Shown: positions 18,254 to 26,608, counted from the first letter of the stretch. The stretch: DNA of 64,000 nucleotides from Nostoc sp. UHCC 0926 (GCF_028623165.1 NZ_CP117768.1:1426001-1490000); one strand, 5' to 3'. Made by a program: numbers and translations. The notes: generated from the sequence alone by a model not told the origin.

Positions 18254-18357
18254 TTCGCATGTTGCCGTAGATGCCTTTTCTCTAAAATGAAAAATATGCA
18301 AGTTAAAAGTGCATTAGCTTAACAAGGAATAATTAACAATTAATAGTGATAAGTGAC

Positions 18358-18386
18358 AAAAAAAAGTGACTCTGAAAGAGCCACTT
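18358..18386 (-). terminator. rho-independent terminator of gnd
   Basis: On the minus strand aagtggctc, a 5-base loop and gagtcactt are followed by eight Ts, 24 bases downstream of the gnd stop. It is a clear intrinsic terminator with one mismatch in the stem. Confidence 0.75.
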
Positions 18387-18409
18387 TTAAATTTACAAAC
18401 TAAAACTTT

Positions 18410-19915
18410 CTAAATTTTTGGAGAAGTTGTAGATGTTGTAGGTGTTGTTGGTTGTGTAGCTTGCATCGGTTGCGGTGTGGAAGTATGCACGGATGCTTCA
18501 GAAATGGGTGTCCATTCGGTGTGGAAGGCTCCAGGCTTATCAAGTCGCTCGTAGGTGTGCGCCCCGAAGTAGTCGCGTTGGGCTTGAGTGAGGTTTTGGG
18601 GCAAGCGATCGCGTCGATAGCTGTCAAAATAATCTAATGACGCACTGAATGCTGGCACTGGAATTCCCAGTTTTGCTGCTGTTGCCAACACTTCGCGCCA
18701 AGCTGTTTGTCTGTCGAGAATTGTCTGCCTGAATTCCGGAGCCAATAGCAGGTTAGGTGGCGCTGGATTTTCGCTAAATGCGTTCTTAATCTTATTCAAA
18801 AATCCAGCGCGAATAATACAGCCACCCTTCCAAATCCGCGCCAGTTCACCTAAATTTAAGTTAAAATTGTAGGTTTTTGAAGCTGTAGCCAACAACGCCA
18901 TGCCCTGAGCGTAAGAACAGATTTTCGAGCAATACAGGGCATCTCGCACCATGTTGATAAAGGCTTTGGTATCTCCCTCATACTTGCCAGAAGGACCTGT
19001 GAGTATCTTGGATGCTGCTACCCGCTCTTTTTTGAAAGAAGACATTATCCGGGCGTTCACCGCTGCAATCATTGTTGGTACAGCAACTCCCAAATCCATT
19101 GCAGTTTGCACTGTCCAGCGTCCAGTTCCCTTTTGCCCTGCGGCATCAACAATCAAATCGACTAAGGGTAGATTTGTATCTGGGTCAATGTAGGGGAAAA
19201 TCTTTGCTGTAATTTCAATCAAAAACGAATTGAGTTCGTCGGTGGTGTTCCATTCGGTAAAAACTTCATGTAGCTGATTATGGTCTAGTCCAGCAACATT
19301 TTTCAGCAAGTCGTATGCTTCTGCAATTAACTGCATATCGCCATACTCGATGCCATTGTGTACCATTTTGACGTAGTGACCGGCACCACCAGGACCGCAA
19401 TAGGTTACGCAAGGCCCATCGTCAACTTGGGCAGCAATTTTATTAAAAATTGGTGAGAGATACTCGTAGGAGCTTTCTGTACCTCCAGGCATCAGTGAGG
19501 GGCCATTTAGCGCACCTTCTTCACCACCACTAACACCCATACCGATAAACCGAAGTCCAGCGGGTTCTAATTCCTGAGTGCGTCGTTCTGTATCTTCAAA
19601 CCAAGAGTTGCCACCGTCGATAATGATATCGCCTTCGTCTAACAAGGGTTTGAGTTGAGAAATTACTGCATCTACTGGCTTACCAGCTTGCACCATCACT
19701 AGGATTTTGCGAGGACGTTCCAATGCAGCGACAAATTCTTCCAGAGTAAAGGCGGCTTTAACGTTCCGTCCTGGCGCACGCTCTGCCATGAATCTGTCGG
19801 TTTTATCGCGCGAGCGGTTGTATACTGCGATTGGGAAGCCATTGCGCTCCACGTTTAGAGCGATGTTCTCACCCATAACGGCTAATCCAATCACACCAAA
19901 GCTTTGTAGTGTCAT
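18410..19915 (-). CDS. gnd: 6-phosphogluconate dehydrogenase (decarboxylating)
   Basis: I start at the ATG at 19915 (MTLQSFGVIGLAVMGENIAL), the normal family N-terminus; an upstream in-frame extension to 20017 is unlikely to be translated. Features in the 501-residue protein: GVIGLAVMGENIA (NADP-binding Rossmann loop), IGMGVSGGEEGALNGPSLMPGG (substrate-loop signature, about 128), catalytic Lys/Asn in GHYVKMVHNGIEYGDMQ (about 182), and the C-terminal ARIWKGGCIIRAGFL and YFGAHTYERLD. It converts 6-phosphogluconate to ribulose-5-phosphate, CO2 and NADPH in the oxidative pentose phosphate pathway. A Thr/Pro/Ser-rich tail of about 30 residues is longer than usual and of unclear meaning. Confidence 0.95.
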   Translation of the reverse strand: MTLQSFGVIGLAVMGENIALNVERNGFPIAVYNRSRDKTDRFMAERAPGRNVKAAFTLEEFVAALERPRKILVMVQAGKPVDAVISQLKPLLDEGDIIIDGGNSWFEDTERRTQELEPAGLRFIGMGVSGGEEGALNGPSLMPGGTESSYEYLSPIFNKIAAQVDDGPCVTYCGPGGAGHYVKMVHNGIEYGDMQLIAEAYDLLKNVAGLDHNQLHEVFTEWNTTDELNSFLIEITAKIFPYIDPDTNLPLVDLIVDAAGQKGTGRWTVQTAMDLGVAVPTMIAAVNARIMSSFKKERVAASKILTGPSGKYEGDTKAFINMVRDALYCSKICSYAQGMALLATASKTYNFNLNLGELARIWKGGCIIRAGFLNKIKNAFSENPAPPNLLLAPEFRQTILDRQTAWREVLATAAKLGIPVPAFSASLDYFDSYRRDRLPQNLTQAQRDYFGAHTYERLDKPGAFHTEWTPISEASVHTSTPQPMQATQPTTPTTSTTSPKI

Positions 19916-20130
19916 AAAAAATTTCTGGCTAACTCTTGCAGATCCTTTTACTTTAAGCGTAGTCCGAGATTTTCCGTTCTCTCCTAAAGAAGACCTTAAG
20001 AGTTGAATAAACGACAAAAATCCACAACTAACACGGATAATTAATTTTAAATTGTATCTAAATCAACAATTAACTTGCAAAATTTGCAAAATTGAAATAG
20101 TCAAAGGACGTAGTAAGGAGTAACCAAATA

Positions 20131-20868
20131 ATGCTGGCATATGTCCTAGCTTTAGTGGTCGGTCTTGGTAGTTTAGCCATTTATATAGCAGCTTTCTTTT
20201 TCCCAGAAATCCACCGCAAGAATGACTTTATCTGGAGTGGTGTAGGACTATTCTATGCCTTAGTCTTATGGGTGTTTGCACCACGCATTACTGGGGGTTT
20301 GTTGCTGGGTCATGTGGCTAGTGTGGCTCTTTTGGTCTGGTTTGGCTGGCAAACTCTATCATTACGTCGGCAACTGACTCCGCAGGCACAACAAACCCAA
20401 GTACCCAGTCCTGAGACGGTGAAAACTGGCATTCAGGAACAGGTGAATAAGTTGTCCCTTCAGGAACGGCTGGGCCAGTTGCAAAAAGGTCTTGGTAGCA
20501 CCTTCAGTGGCGCGAAAGATAAGGTGCAACAGACTGTGAGTAAAAAGCCATCCACAACCCCCAGACCTGAAGATATTACCTCTGTACTGGCAGAGAAACC
20601 TGCTGTTGAGATTATCAACAAAACTACTTCTATACCAGAACAACCAGCAGAGAAGACAGTTACTACTGACACCGAAGCAAAAACCAAGAGTATACCAGAA
20701 GCGATTCCACCACATCCCCCATCTCCTGAATTGGTGGAAGCAGCGCAAGCAAATGTTGAAATTGAGGAAAAACAACCGATTCCCGTAGAAGATATTGCGC
20801 CAGATGCGGTACTCGCTCCCCCGGCAGAAACACCACCGGAAGCAATACCACCGAATCAAGTTAGTTGA
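20131..20868 (+). CDS. Ycf66-family membrane protein
   Basis: This 245-residue protein has three N-terminal membrane helices (about residues 3-25, 33-50 and 55-75) carrying the Ycf66-like sequence LAYVLALVVGLGSLAIY. A long Pro-, Glu- and Thr-rich cytosolic tail follows. Ycf66 is conserved in cyanobacteria and some plastids; its function is unknown. The ribosome-binding site is AAGGAG about 10 bases before ATG. A hairpin follows directly after the stop. Confidence 0.85.
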   Translation: MLAYVLALVVGLGSLAIYIAAFFFPEIHRKNDFIWSGVGLFYALVLWVFAPRITGGLLLGHVASVALLVWFGWQTLSLRRQLTPQAQQTQVPSPETVKTGIQEQVNKLSLQERLGQLQKGLGSTFSGAKDKVQQTVSKKPSTTPRPEDITSVLAEKPAVEIINKTTSIPEQPAEKTVTTDTEAKTKSIPEAIPPHPPSPELVEAAQANVEIEEKQPIPVEDIAPDAVLAPPAETPPEAIPPNQVS

Positions 20869-20873
20869 ATGCA

Positions 20874-20913
20874 GTGAAACCCAACGTTAACCTAATATAA
20901 TGTTGGGTTTCAC
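20874..20913. terminator. bidirectional terminator hairpin
   Basis: gtgaaacccaacgtt and aatgttgggtttcac form a 15-base stem (one G-T) around a 10-base loop. It lies 5 bases after the ycf66-like stop and just past the 3' end of the convergent small gene, so it can serve both. Confidence 0.65.
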
Positions 20914-20921
20914 TATTTCCA

Positions 20922-21200
20922 TCAGACTATTTTAGGGCTGATTTCAAATGCTAATTCAGAACGATACAAGCACACATCAAACGCTAAAAAGAAATTCATG
21001 TGTCCTAAAATCAATGGGGCGTTTCTATCTCTAGCAGTTTCAAAAGAATCATATAAGCCTTGACTAGCTATTTTATTCTGAGCATCCAATGGGACTAAAC
21101 TTGATTCCTTCAACAATTCGGCTGCCAGAAAATGTATTAGTAAGAGTTTATCAGTGTAGGATAATTCTTTAAGCAGTGGTATGAGTTCGGTAACAAGCAT
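20922..21200 (-). CDS. small hypothetical protein (antitoxin-like N-terminus)
   Basis: This 92-residue protein starts MLVTELIPLLKELSYTDKLL and continues LIHFLAAELLKE, a helix pattern common to many small cyanobacterial proteins encoded near toxin-antitoxin genes. The C-terminal half (YRSELAFEISPKI) has a decayed nucleotide copy at 26563-26608, on the other side of the DGR block. Function unknown. It lies 80 bases from, and divergent to, the ParD-like gene. Confidence 0.5.
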   Translation of the reverse strand: MLVTELIPLLKELSYTDKLLLIHFLAAELLKESSLVPLDAQNKIASQGLYDSFETARDRNAPLILGHMNFFLAFDVCLYRSELAFEISPKIV

Positions 21201-21279
21201 AAATTAAGGCTTTAATGAATTTAGATAAATTTTAGAGCATAGTTTGGGGAACGCTTTTAACTAATTAGGGATAAAAATT

Positions 21280-21546
21280 ATGAACATCCAACTTAAAGCG
21301 GAATACGAGCAATTTATACAAACCCGAATTGCTACAGGTAGATATGAAAATGCTGAAGATGTGATTGCTAAAGCATTGAAACTGCTGGAAGAATGGGAGA
21401 AGGGTTATCAGGAATGGGAAGAAGAAATCCAGAAAAAAATAGCTGTTGGGCTTGCTTCTATCGAACGGGGAGACGTAGTAGATGGTGAAGTTGTGATGGC
21501 GCGACTGTCAGAGAAATTACGCAAAGCGCGTGAGACTCAAGGATAA
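21280..21546 (+). CDS. ParD/CopG-type antitoxin
   Basis: This 88-residue protein begins MNIQLKAEYEQFIQTRIATG and continues RYENAEDVIAKALKLLEEWE, matching the ribbon-helix-helix antitoxin pattern of the ParD family: beta strand, helix ending in a G(R/K)Y turn, then a second helix starting A.(D/E)VI. The charged C-terminal half would bind the toxin. Its last base is the first base of the toxin ATG. It is expected to neutralise the ParE partner and repress its own promoter. The toxin is frameshifted, so the antitoxin may be an orphan. Confidence 0.8.
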   Translation: MNIQLKAEYEQFIQTRIATGRYENAEDVIAKALKLLEEWEKGYQEWEEEIQKKIAVGLASIERGDVVDGEVVMARLSEKLRKARETQG

Positions 21547-21847
21547 TGGAATATTTTATTGCCAAAGAAGCAAGCCAAGATTTAGATGAAATTTTGGATT
21601 ATTTTCTAGTTCGCAATATTAACGCAGGGGAAAGATTTATTCAAGGATTTAATAAGAAGTGCCAAAACATAGCTCAATTCCCGAATATAGGACGAAGTTA
21701 CGCCAAGTTTGATCCAAGCCTTAGAGGAATACCTTAGATAGCTACATTATTTTTTATCAAGTTTTTGAAGATAGTGTTGTGATTGTGCGAGTAGTTAGCG
21801 GTTATAGGGATTTAAAATCTATATTTGCAGATGTGGACGATGAGTAG
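21546..21847 (+). pseudogene. ParE-type toxin, frameshifted
   Basis: The first frame gives 63 residues (ASQDLDEILDYFLVRNINAG, then FPNIGRSYAKFDPSLRGIP) and stops at 21737. Reading from about 21733 in the next frame continues the family C-terminus LDSYIIFYQVF and VVIVRVVSGYRDLKSIF up to TAG at 21845-21847. One missing T at about 21733-21735 explains it, because the codon series would otherwise be PLDSYIIFY. An intact protein would be about 100 residues, the usual ParE/RelE size. It is either a disabled toxin or a sequencing error in a T-rich spot. Confidence 0.75.
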
Positions 21848-22276
21848 ATTTTTGATAAAAATTACCTTATCGATTTTATGCAGTGTTCGCAGTCCCATCA
21901 CAATATATAAAATCATACAGCGATCGCAATATTAGAAAAAGCCTCGCCTTTCATGAGCGATCGCAATACCATAATCCCCCACTTCAGATATTTTAGTCCT
22001 GTAGAGTGCGTTACGACGTAAAATTAGCGTCGGGTGAAGTCTTTGCTGTAGGCATCGCTCCCCGGATATTTACTAACGGGACTTACACAAAAATTGCCAA
22101 AAAGCTTAATTTATCGAACCGCAAAGACGCCTTCTCTACGAGAGGCTTTGCCAACGCGCAGCGTCTCGTAGAGAAGAACGCCAAGAATCGTAGAGTATGC
22201 GTAAGTCCTAACTAAATTAGCCAGAATTACCGATACAATCATTAAAAAAGACCCTAAAAATACTTAAGCGATTCAC
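21848..22276. repeat. intergenic region with dispersed repeats
   Basis: This 429-base gap holds two HIP1-type sites (about 21920 and 21956) and a dispersed palindromic repeat at about 22130-22176 (cttctctacgagaggctttg, then cgcagcgtctcgtagagaag). The promoter of the EACC1-caspase operon must lie in its 3' part. A 69-codon frame here is made of repeat sequence and I reject it. Confidence 0.5.
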
Positions 22277-22669
22277 ATGGCAGCGATATCTAACGTTCAG
22301 GTGACGATTTCTCTAGCTGAACTGGGTTTAGACGATGAGGAGTTGCAAACAGAAGTAGAAAATTTATTACCTCAGTTAAAAGAAGTGGATGGGGTAGAAG
22401 ATGCAGATTTAGTTGCAGTGGAAAACGCACCCAAGGGGACAAAGAGTATCAGCGGCTTTGTGTGGGGATTGTTAAAAGCACAAGTTAACGCTTCTAATAT
22501 CAAGAGTTTGTTTAAATTTCTAAGCGATCGCTTCGGCAACAAACCAATTAAAATTGGGGTTAAAGCCCCCGATGGCAGAGAACTCAACATCGAAGCTAGC
22601 AGTCGAGAAGAGTTTGAATTTGCTCTACAGAAAGCACAGGATTTTTTGAACAATAAGTCAAACAGCTAA
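22277..22669 (+). CDS. EACC1-like effector-associated small protein
   Basis: This 130-residue soluble protein has an N-terminal strand-helix (VQVTISLAELGLDDEELQTE), an acidic middle, and a C-terminal segment IKIGVKAPDGRELNIEASSR followed by a helix with LQKAQDFL. From memory this fits the effector-associated constant component 1 (EACC1) family: a small conserved partner encoded beside variable effectors such as caspases or trypsins in predicted conflict systems. Its TAA is followed immediately by the ATG of the caspase gene, so the two are co-translated. The exact biochemical role is unknown; a signal-coupling or regulatory role is inferred. Confidence 0.65.
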   Translation: MAAISNVQVTISLAELGLDDEELQTEVENLLPQLKEVDGVEDADLVAVENAPKGTKSISGFVWGLLKAQVNASNIKSLFKFLSDRFGNKPIKIGVKAPDGRELNIEASSREEFEFALQKAQDFLNNKSNS

Positions 22670-24664
22670 ATGGCAAAAGTCGCACTGCTGATAGGGATTA
22701 GTGAATATGAGCCAGGGTTAGCACCGCTACCAAATGCTGTTAAAGATGTTGAGGCGATGCGGCGAGTTTTGGTAAACTCAGAAATGGGTGATTTTGCCGA
22801 AGCGGATGTCACTATGCTGAAAAATCCCCAACGGCAGGATATGGAAGATGCTATTTATAAGTTGTATGCCAATTGTCAGAAAGATGATTTAGTGCTTTTC
22901 TATTTTTCTGGTCATGGCGTGACAGTCGAAAGTGGTGATTTTTACTTCTCGACTTCCATCACCCGAAAAAATCAGGGAAAATTAATCCCCACTTCAGCCG
23001 TAGCAGCCACAAATGTACATAGTTGGATGAACCAGAGCAAGTCCAAGCGACTGGTAGTGATTTTAGATTGCTGCTTTAGTGGTGCTTTTGCCAAGGGTTT
23101 GACAGCTAAAGATAGTGGTACTATTGACCTGCAACAATATTTAGGGGGCGAGGGAAGGGCAATTCTCACTGCTTCCACTTCCACACAATATGCTTTTGAA
23201 TCCGATGGTTTGGAGCTTTCGATTTACACTCACTATCTGGTAGAAGGGATTGAGAAAGGTGCAGCGGATATAGACGGGGATGGCTTGATTGCGGTAGATG
23301 AATTGCATAGGTATGCGAAAAGCAAAGTGCAAGAAGCATCTCCGGCTATGACACCAGAATTTTATCCTTTTAAGGATGGTTATCGGATTTTTCTGGCAAA
23401 GTCGCCCAAGGATGACCCCAGCCTGAAATATCGTAAGGAAGTAGAACGGCTGAATCGGTCTGGTAAGTTTACTGTTCCAGCCCGTCGCCTGTTAAACTCA
23501 TTGCGCCTAACCTTCAAGCTTGCTTCTGATGTTGCTGATGCCATTGAAGCTGAAGTTCAACAACCATATCGAGAGTATCAGAGAAAATTAGAAGAGTACG
23601 AGTTAACCCTGGTTGAGACAATTGAAAGTGAGCCAACCCTAAGTGAAACAACTTTCAATGACCTGAAAGACTATCAGCAACATTTAAGTTTGAGAGATGA
23701 AGATGTAGCTTCAATAGAAGCGCGGATTATTGGTCAACCAAAACCAACTCCATTACCCGAATCCATTCAACAAATTGATTGGCTTGATTATCAAGCCAAT
23801 CAATTTGAGTTTGATATTGTGACGGTGAATGTTCAGGGACAACCCATCAACCGCAGTCGTGGACGCGCCGAGTTTTTTACAGAAAACTTGGGTAATGGCG
23901 TAGTTCTGGAAATGGTTGCAATTACCGGTGGTAAATTTCTCATGGGTTCCCTAGAGAGTGAGCCAGAACGCTATAACTCTGAAAGTCCACAACACCCCGT
24001 CACCATTCAACCCTTTTTCATGGGGAAATTTCCAGTAACCCAGAGTCAATGGGCATCTGTTGCCGCCTTGCCCAAGGTTAATATTGATTTAAATCCTGAC
24101 CCATCCAATTTTAAAGGTGTTAATCGACCTGTTGAACAAGTTTCTTGGGATGATGCAATTGAGTTTTGCGCTCGACTATCTAAAAAGACTGAGAAAACCT
24201 ATCGCTTACCCAGTGAAGCAGAATGGGAATATGCTTGTCGGGCGGGAACGACTACGCCGTTTTATTTTGGCGAAACGATTACAACGGATTTAGCGAATTA
24301 TCGGGGGACAGACTGGGATTATAACGGAACAGTATACCCAGGTAATTATGCTCAGGGGCCAAAGGGTGAATATCGTGAGCAAACAACAGATGTGGGGAAA
24401 TTTCCTGCAAACCCCTTTGGTTTATTTGATATGCATGGTAATATATGGGAATGGTGTCAGGATGAGTGGCACGAAAATTATAACGGAGCGCCAAAAGACG
24501 GAAGCGCTTGGTTAATTGATAATGATAATCAGATGCTGCTGCGTGGTGGTTCGTGGTCCTACATTCCCAGGGATTGCCGCTCGGCGACTCGCCACTATAA
24601 CGCGCGTGACTCCGGGAACAACAACGTGGGTTTTCGGGTTGTGGTGGTTCGGGGCAGGACTTAG
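22670..24664 (+). CDS. caspase-FGE fusion, DGR variable protein
   Basis: The 664-residue protein has three parts. Residues 1-240 form a caspase/metacaspase (C14) domain with catalytic His in FYFSGHG (about 83) and Cys in VILDCCFSGAF (about 133). Residues 245-370 form a helical linker (RKEVERLNRSGKFTVPARRL and SLRDEDVASIEARI) like those between effector and FGE domains in cyanobacteria. Residues 405-664 form a formylglycine-generating-enzyme/sulfatase-modifying-type domain with a C-type-lectin-like fold (GGKFLMGSLESEPERY, FPVTQSQW, YRLPSEAEWEYACRAGTT, NIWEWCQDEW). The last 40 residues lie within the variable repeat (24535-24657). Known DGR targets use this fold to display variable residues, so the protein probably senses a ligand and activates proteolysis. 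Confidence 0.9.
   Translation: MAKVALLIGISEYEPGLAPLPNAVKDVEAMRRVLVNSEMGDFAEADVTMLKNPQRQDMEDAIYKLYANCQKDDLVLFYFSGHGVTVESGDFYFSTSITRKNQGKLIPTSAVAATNVHSWMNQSKSKRLVVILDCCFSGAFAKGLTAKDSGTIDLQQYLGGEGRAILTASTSTQYAFESDGLELSIYTHYLVEGIEKGAADIDGDGLIAVDELHRYAKSKVQEASPAMTPEFYPFKDGYRIFLAKSPKDDPSLKYRKEVERLNRSGKFTVPARRLLNSLRLTFKLASDVADAIEAEVQQPYREYQRKLEEYELTLVETIESEPTLSETTFNDLKDYQQHLSLRDEDVASIEARIIGQPKPTPLPESIQQIDWLDYQANQFEFDIVTVNVQGQPINRSRGRAEFFTENLGNGVVLEMVAITGGKFLMGSLESEPERYNSESPQHPVTIQPFFMGKFPVTQSQWASVAALPKVNIDLNPDPSNFKGVNRPVEQVSWDDAIEFCARLSKKTEKTYRLPSEAEWEYACRAGTTTPFYFGETITTDLANYRGTDWDYNGTVYPGNYAQGPKGEYREQTTDVGKFPANPFGLFDMHGNIWEWCQDEWHENYNGAPKDGSAWLIDNDNQMLLRGGSWSYIPRDCRSATRHYNARDSGNNNVGFRVVVVRGRT
24535..24657 (+). 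repeat. DGR variable repeat (VR)
   Basis: This 123-base segment is the 3' end of the caspase-FGE gene and matches the template repeat at 26284-26406. By hand alignment (offset 1749) I count ten differences, every one where the template has A: A to T, C or G at 24557, 24558, 24560, 24564, 24572, 24588, 24594, 24611, 24612 and 24615 (positions approximate to a base). None of the roughly 96 non-adenine positions differ. The nearly adenine-free 3' segment (gtgggttttcgggttgtggt onward) is the likely initiation-of-mutagenic-homing site. Confidence 0.95.
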
Positions 24665-24726
24665 TAGCCCTTTACACTTTTACCCTTTAGCACTTTGCTC
24701 TTTATTTCTTTACCCTTCTTAATGTC

Positions 24727-24757
24727 TCGCGCTCGGCGCGCTCAATTTTTTTTAATT
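24727..24757 (+). terminator. possible hairpin after VR gene
   Basis: cgcgctcggcgcg followed by tcaattttttttaatttt forms a short GC stem with a T-run, between the VR gene and the avd-like gene. It may be an attenuating terminator, or the structured element often found downstream of a DGR VR. The stem is short, so support is modest. Confidence 0.4.
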
Positions 24758-24765
24758 TTGTATGG

Positions 24766-25122
24766 ATGAGTGATTTACCAATAATACAAAAAACTTACGA
24801 TTTAATCAAGTGGTATGTGCCAATTTTAAATCGGCTTCCTAGAGATCATAAGTTTTTGCTAGGAAATCGGATCATTACAGAACTATACAATTTATTAGAT
24901 GTTCTGATGGTAGCACGGTATGCTAAACAGAAATTAGCTCATTTAGAATTATTGAATAGTAAGCTAGATATTTTACGCTATCAAACTCGCCTACTTTTAG
25001 AATTTAACTTAATTAAGACAGAGCGTTATGAATATGCTCAAAAACTTTTAAATGATATTGGCATCGATTTGGGTGGATGGATAAAACAACAAAAAATCAA
25101 GACAAATATACCTGGCGATTAG
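24766..25122 (+). CDS. avd: Avd-like DGR accessory protein (four-helix bundle)
   Basis: This 118-residue, all-helical, basic protein contains IIQKTYDLIKWYVPILNRLP, RDHKFLLGNRI and NLLDVLMVARYAKQK, matching the Avd/four-helix-bundle family (bAvd) encoded beside DGR reverse transcriptases. Avd forms a pentameric basic barrel that binds the RT and template RNA and is needed for mutagenic retrohoming. It lies between the variable gene and the RT gene, with the RT start about 40 bases downstream. Length fits the family. Confidence 0.9.
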   Translation: MSDLPIIQKTYDLIKWYVPILNRLPRDHKFLLGNRIITELYNLLDVLMVARYAKQKLAHLELLNSKLDILRYQTRLLLEFNLIKTERYEYAQKLLNDIGIDLGGWIKQQKIKTNIPGD

Positions 25123-25164
25123 AAATTGCAGCTACACTGCCAAGAGCAGACGCGGGTTGAATTG

Positions 25165-26262
25165 ATGAAAAAATACGGAAATCTCTGGAATGAAATTATA
25201 GCATTTGAGAATTTACTATCAGCCACCCAGCAAGCACAACGGGGTAAACGTTTCCGAGAAAATGTTTTAGAGTTTAACTACAATCTAGAGCAAGAGTTAT
25301 TTCAACTGCAAGAAGAATTACAGTCAAAAACATACTGTCCTGGAAACTACACCACATTTCAAATTTTTGAACCCAAACCGCGAATGATTTCAGCGGCTCC
25401 CTATCGTGACAGAGTTGTGCATCATGCTCTCTGTAACGTCATTGTCCCCATATTTGAACGGACATTTATCAGTGATTCCTACGCCAATCGTGTTGGTTTT
25501 GGCTCCCATCGCGCTTTACGTCGCTTTACTAAATTTGCCCGTTCAAGCCGTTATGTTCTGCAAGCTGATATTCGGAAATATTTTCCTAGTATTGACCATG
25601 AGATTTTGAAATCACTGATATATCGTAAAATCAAATGTCCTGATACACTCTGGCTAATTAATACCATTATTGATAGTAGCAATTATCAAGAGCCAGTACT
25701 TAATTATTTTCCTGGAGATGATTTACTAACACCTCTCGAAAGAAGGCATGGTTTACCCATTGGCAATCTAACCAGCCAATTTTTTGCTAATGTATATCTA
25801 AACAATTTTGACCATTTTGTTAAAGAACAAATCAAAGCATCTGAATATATTCGTTATGTAGACGATTTTGCCTTATTTTCAGATAACAAAGTGTTTTTGG
25901 AAAACGCCAGAGTCAAAATAGAGAAATACCTTGCTGGGTTAAGAGTTAAAATTCATCCCATAAAAAGCCAATTATTTGAAACAAAACACGGAGCTAATTT
26001 TGTCGGATTTCGCATCTTGCCAGACCGGATTCGGGTACGCAGTAACAATCTGCGTTTGGCAAGAAAAAGATTACGGCAAATGCTCTGGGACTATCATCAA
26101 GGAAAAGTTGAATATGAAAAGATGTACCAATCAATGCAGAGTTGGATTGCCCACTTAAAGCATGGTAATACATGGCAGCTGCGCCAGCAAATATTTATTA
26201 CTTGGCAATTAGAAGATGTTATTGGTCAATTCTCTAATTTCGAGTCTATCGTGTTAATCTGA
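25165..26262 (+). CDS. DGR reverse transcriptase
   Basis: I start at ATG 25165 ([18 protein letters not shown]), the usual N-terminus of cyanobacterial DGR RTs; a TTG at 25126 would add 13 residues. Motifs in the 365-residue protein: [20 protein letters not shown] (motif 1/2), [13 protein letters not shown] (motif 3/A), [20 protein letters not shown] (DGR-diagnostic motif 4/B), [13 protein letters not shown] (catalytic YVDD, motif 5/C) and GANFVGFRI (motif 7). The catalytic residues are intact. It copies the template RNA into cDNA with errors at adenines, which then replaces the VR. The template repeat follows 22 bases after its stop. Confidence 0.95.
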   Translation: MKKYGNLWNEIIAFENLLSATQQAQRGKRFRENVLEFNYNLEQELFQLQEELQSKTYCPGNYTTFQIFEPKPRMISAAPYRDRVVHHALCNVIVPIFERTFISDSYANRVGFGSHRALRRFTKFARSSRYVLQADIRKYFPSIDHEILKSLIYRKIKCPDTLWLINTIIDSSNYQEPVLNYFPGDDLLTPLERRHGLPIGNLTSQFFANVYLNNFDHFVKEQIKASEYIRYVDDFALFSDNKVFLENARVKIEKYLAGLRVKIHPIKSQLFETKHGANFVGFRILPDRIRVRSNNLRLARKRLRQMLWDYHQGKVEYEKMYQSMQSWIAHLKHGNTWQLRQQIFITWQLEDVIGQFSNFESIVLI

Positions 26263-26283
26263 ACGATGGGGTAGGCTATTCCG

Positions 26284-26406
26284 GCTGCTGCGTGGTGGTT
26301 CGTGGAACAACAATCCCAGGAATTGCCGCTCGGCGAATCGCAACTATAACGCGCGTGACAACAGGAACAACAACGTGGGTTTTCGGGTTGTGGTGGTTCG
26401 GGGCAG
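26284..26406 (+). repeat. DGR template repeat (TR)
   Basis: This 123-base non-coding template lies just downstream of the RT gene. It has 27 adenines by my count, concentrated in AAC/AAT codons if read in the VR frame ([20 protein letters not shown], then RNNN). That is the usual DGR design, because AAY can mutate to 15 amino acids but not to a stop. Matching runs from gctgctgcgtgg to cggggcag; flanks diverge. Confidence 0.95.
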
Positions 26407-26562
26407 TACTCTTTTGTGTCAGAACTGGTGAATGGGAATTCATCGGGCGTACCAAAAAAGAGTCCAGGCCTAATCCAGTGAGGTTGATAACGACTTCCGA
26501 ATATCAAACCGAGTCGGATAGCTTGGTAGGCTGAAAGGTCGAACAGTTGTCCGATTCACCTA

Positions 26563-26608
26563 ATTTTAGGGCTAATTTAAAAAGCTAATTCAGAACAGTA
26601 GAAGCATT
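26563..26608. repeat. decayed copy of the 3' end of the small gene at 20922
   Basis: This segment (attttagggctaattt then gctaattcagaac) resembles 20929-20974 over about 46 bases. Read on the minus strand it gives YCSELAF, stop, ISPKI against YRSELAFEISPKI in the 92-residue protein. It is a vestige of a related gene on the far side of the DGR. Confidence 0.5.

Noticed and set aside
22006-22215. 69-codon frame upstream of the EACC1-like gene
   Set aside because: It consists mostly of a dispersed palindromic repeat (cagcgtctcgtagagaag family) and has no protein-like conservation that I recognise.
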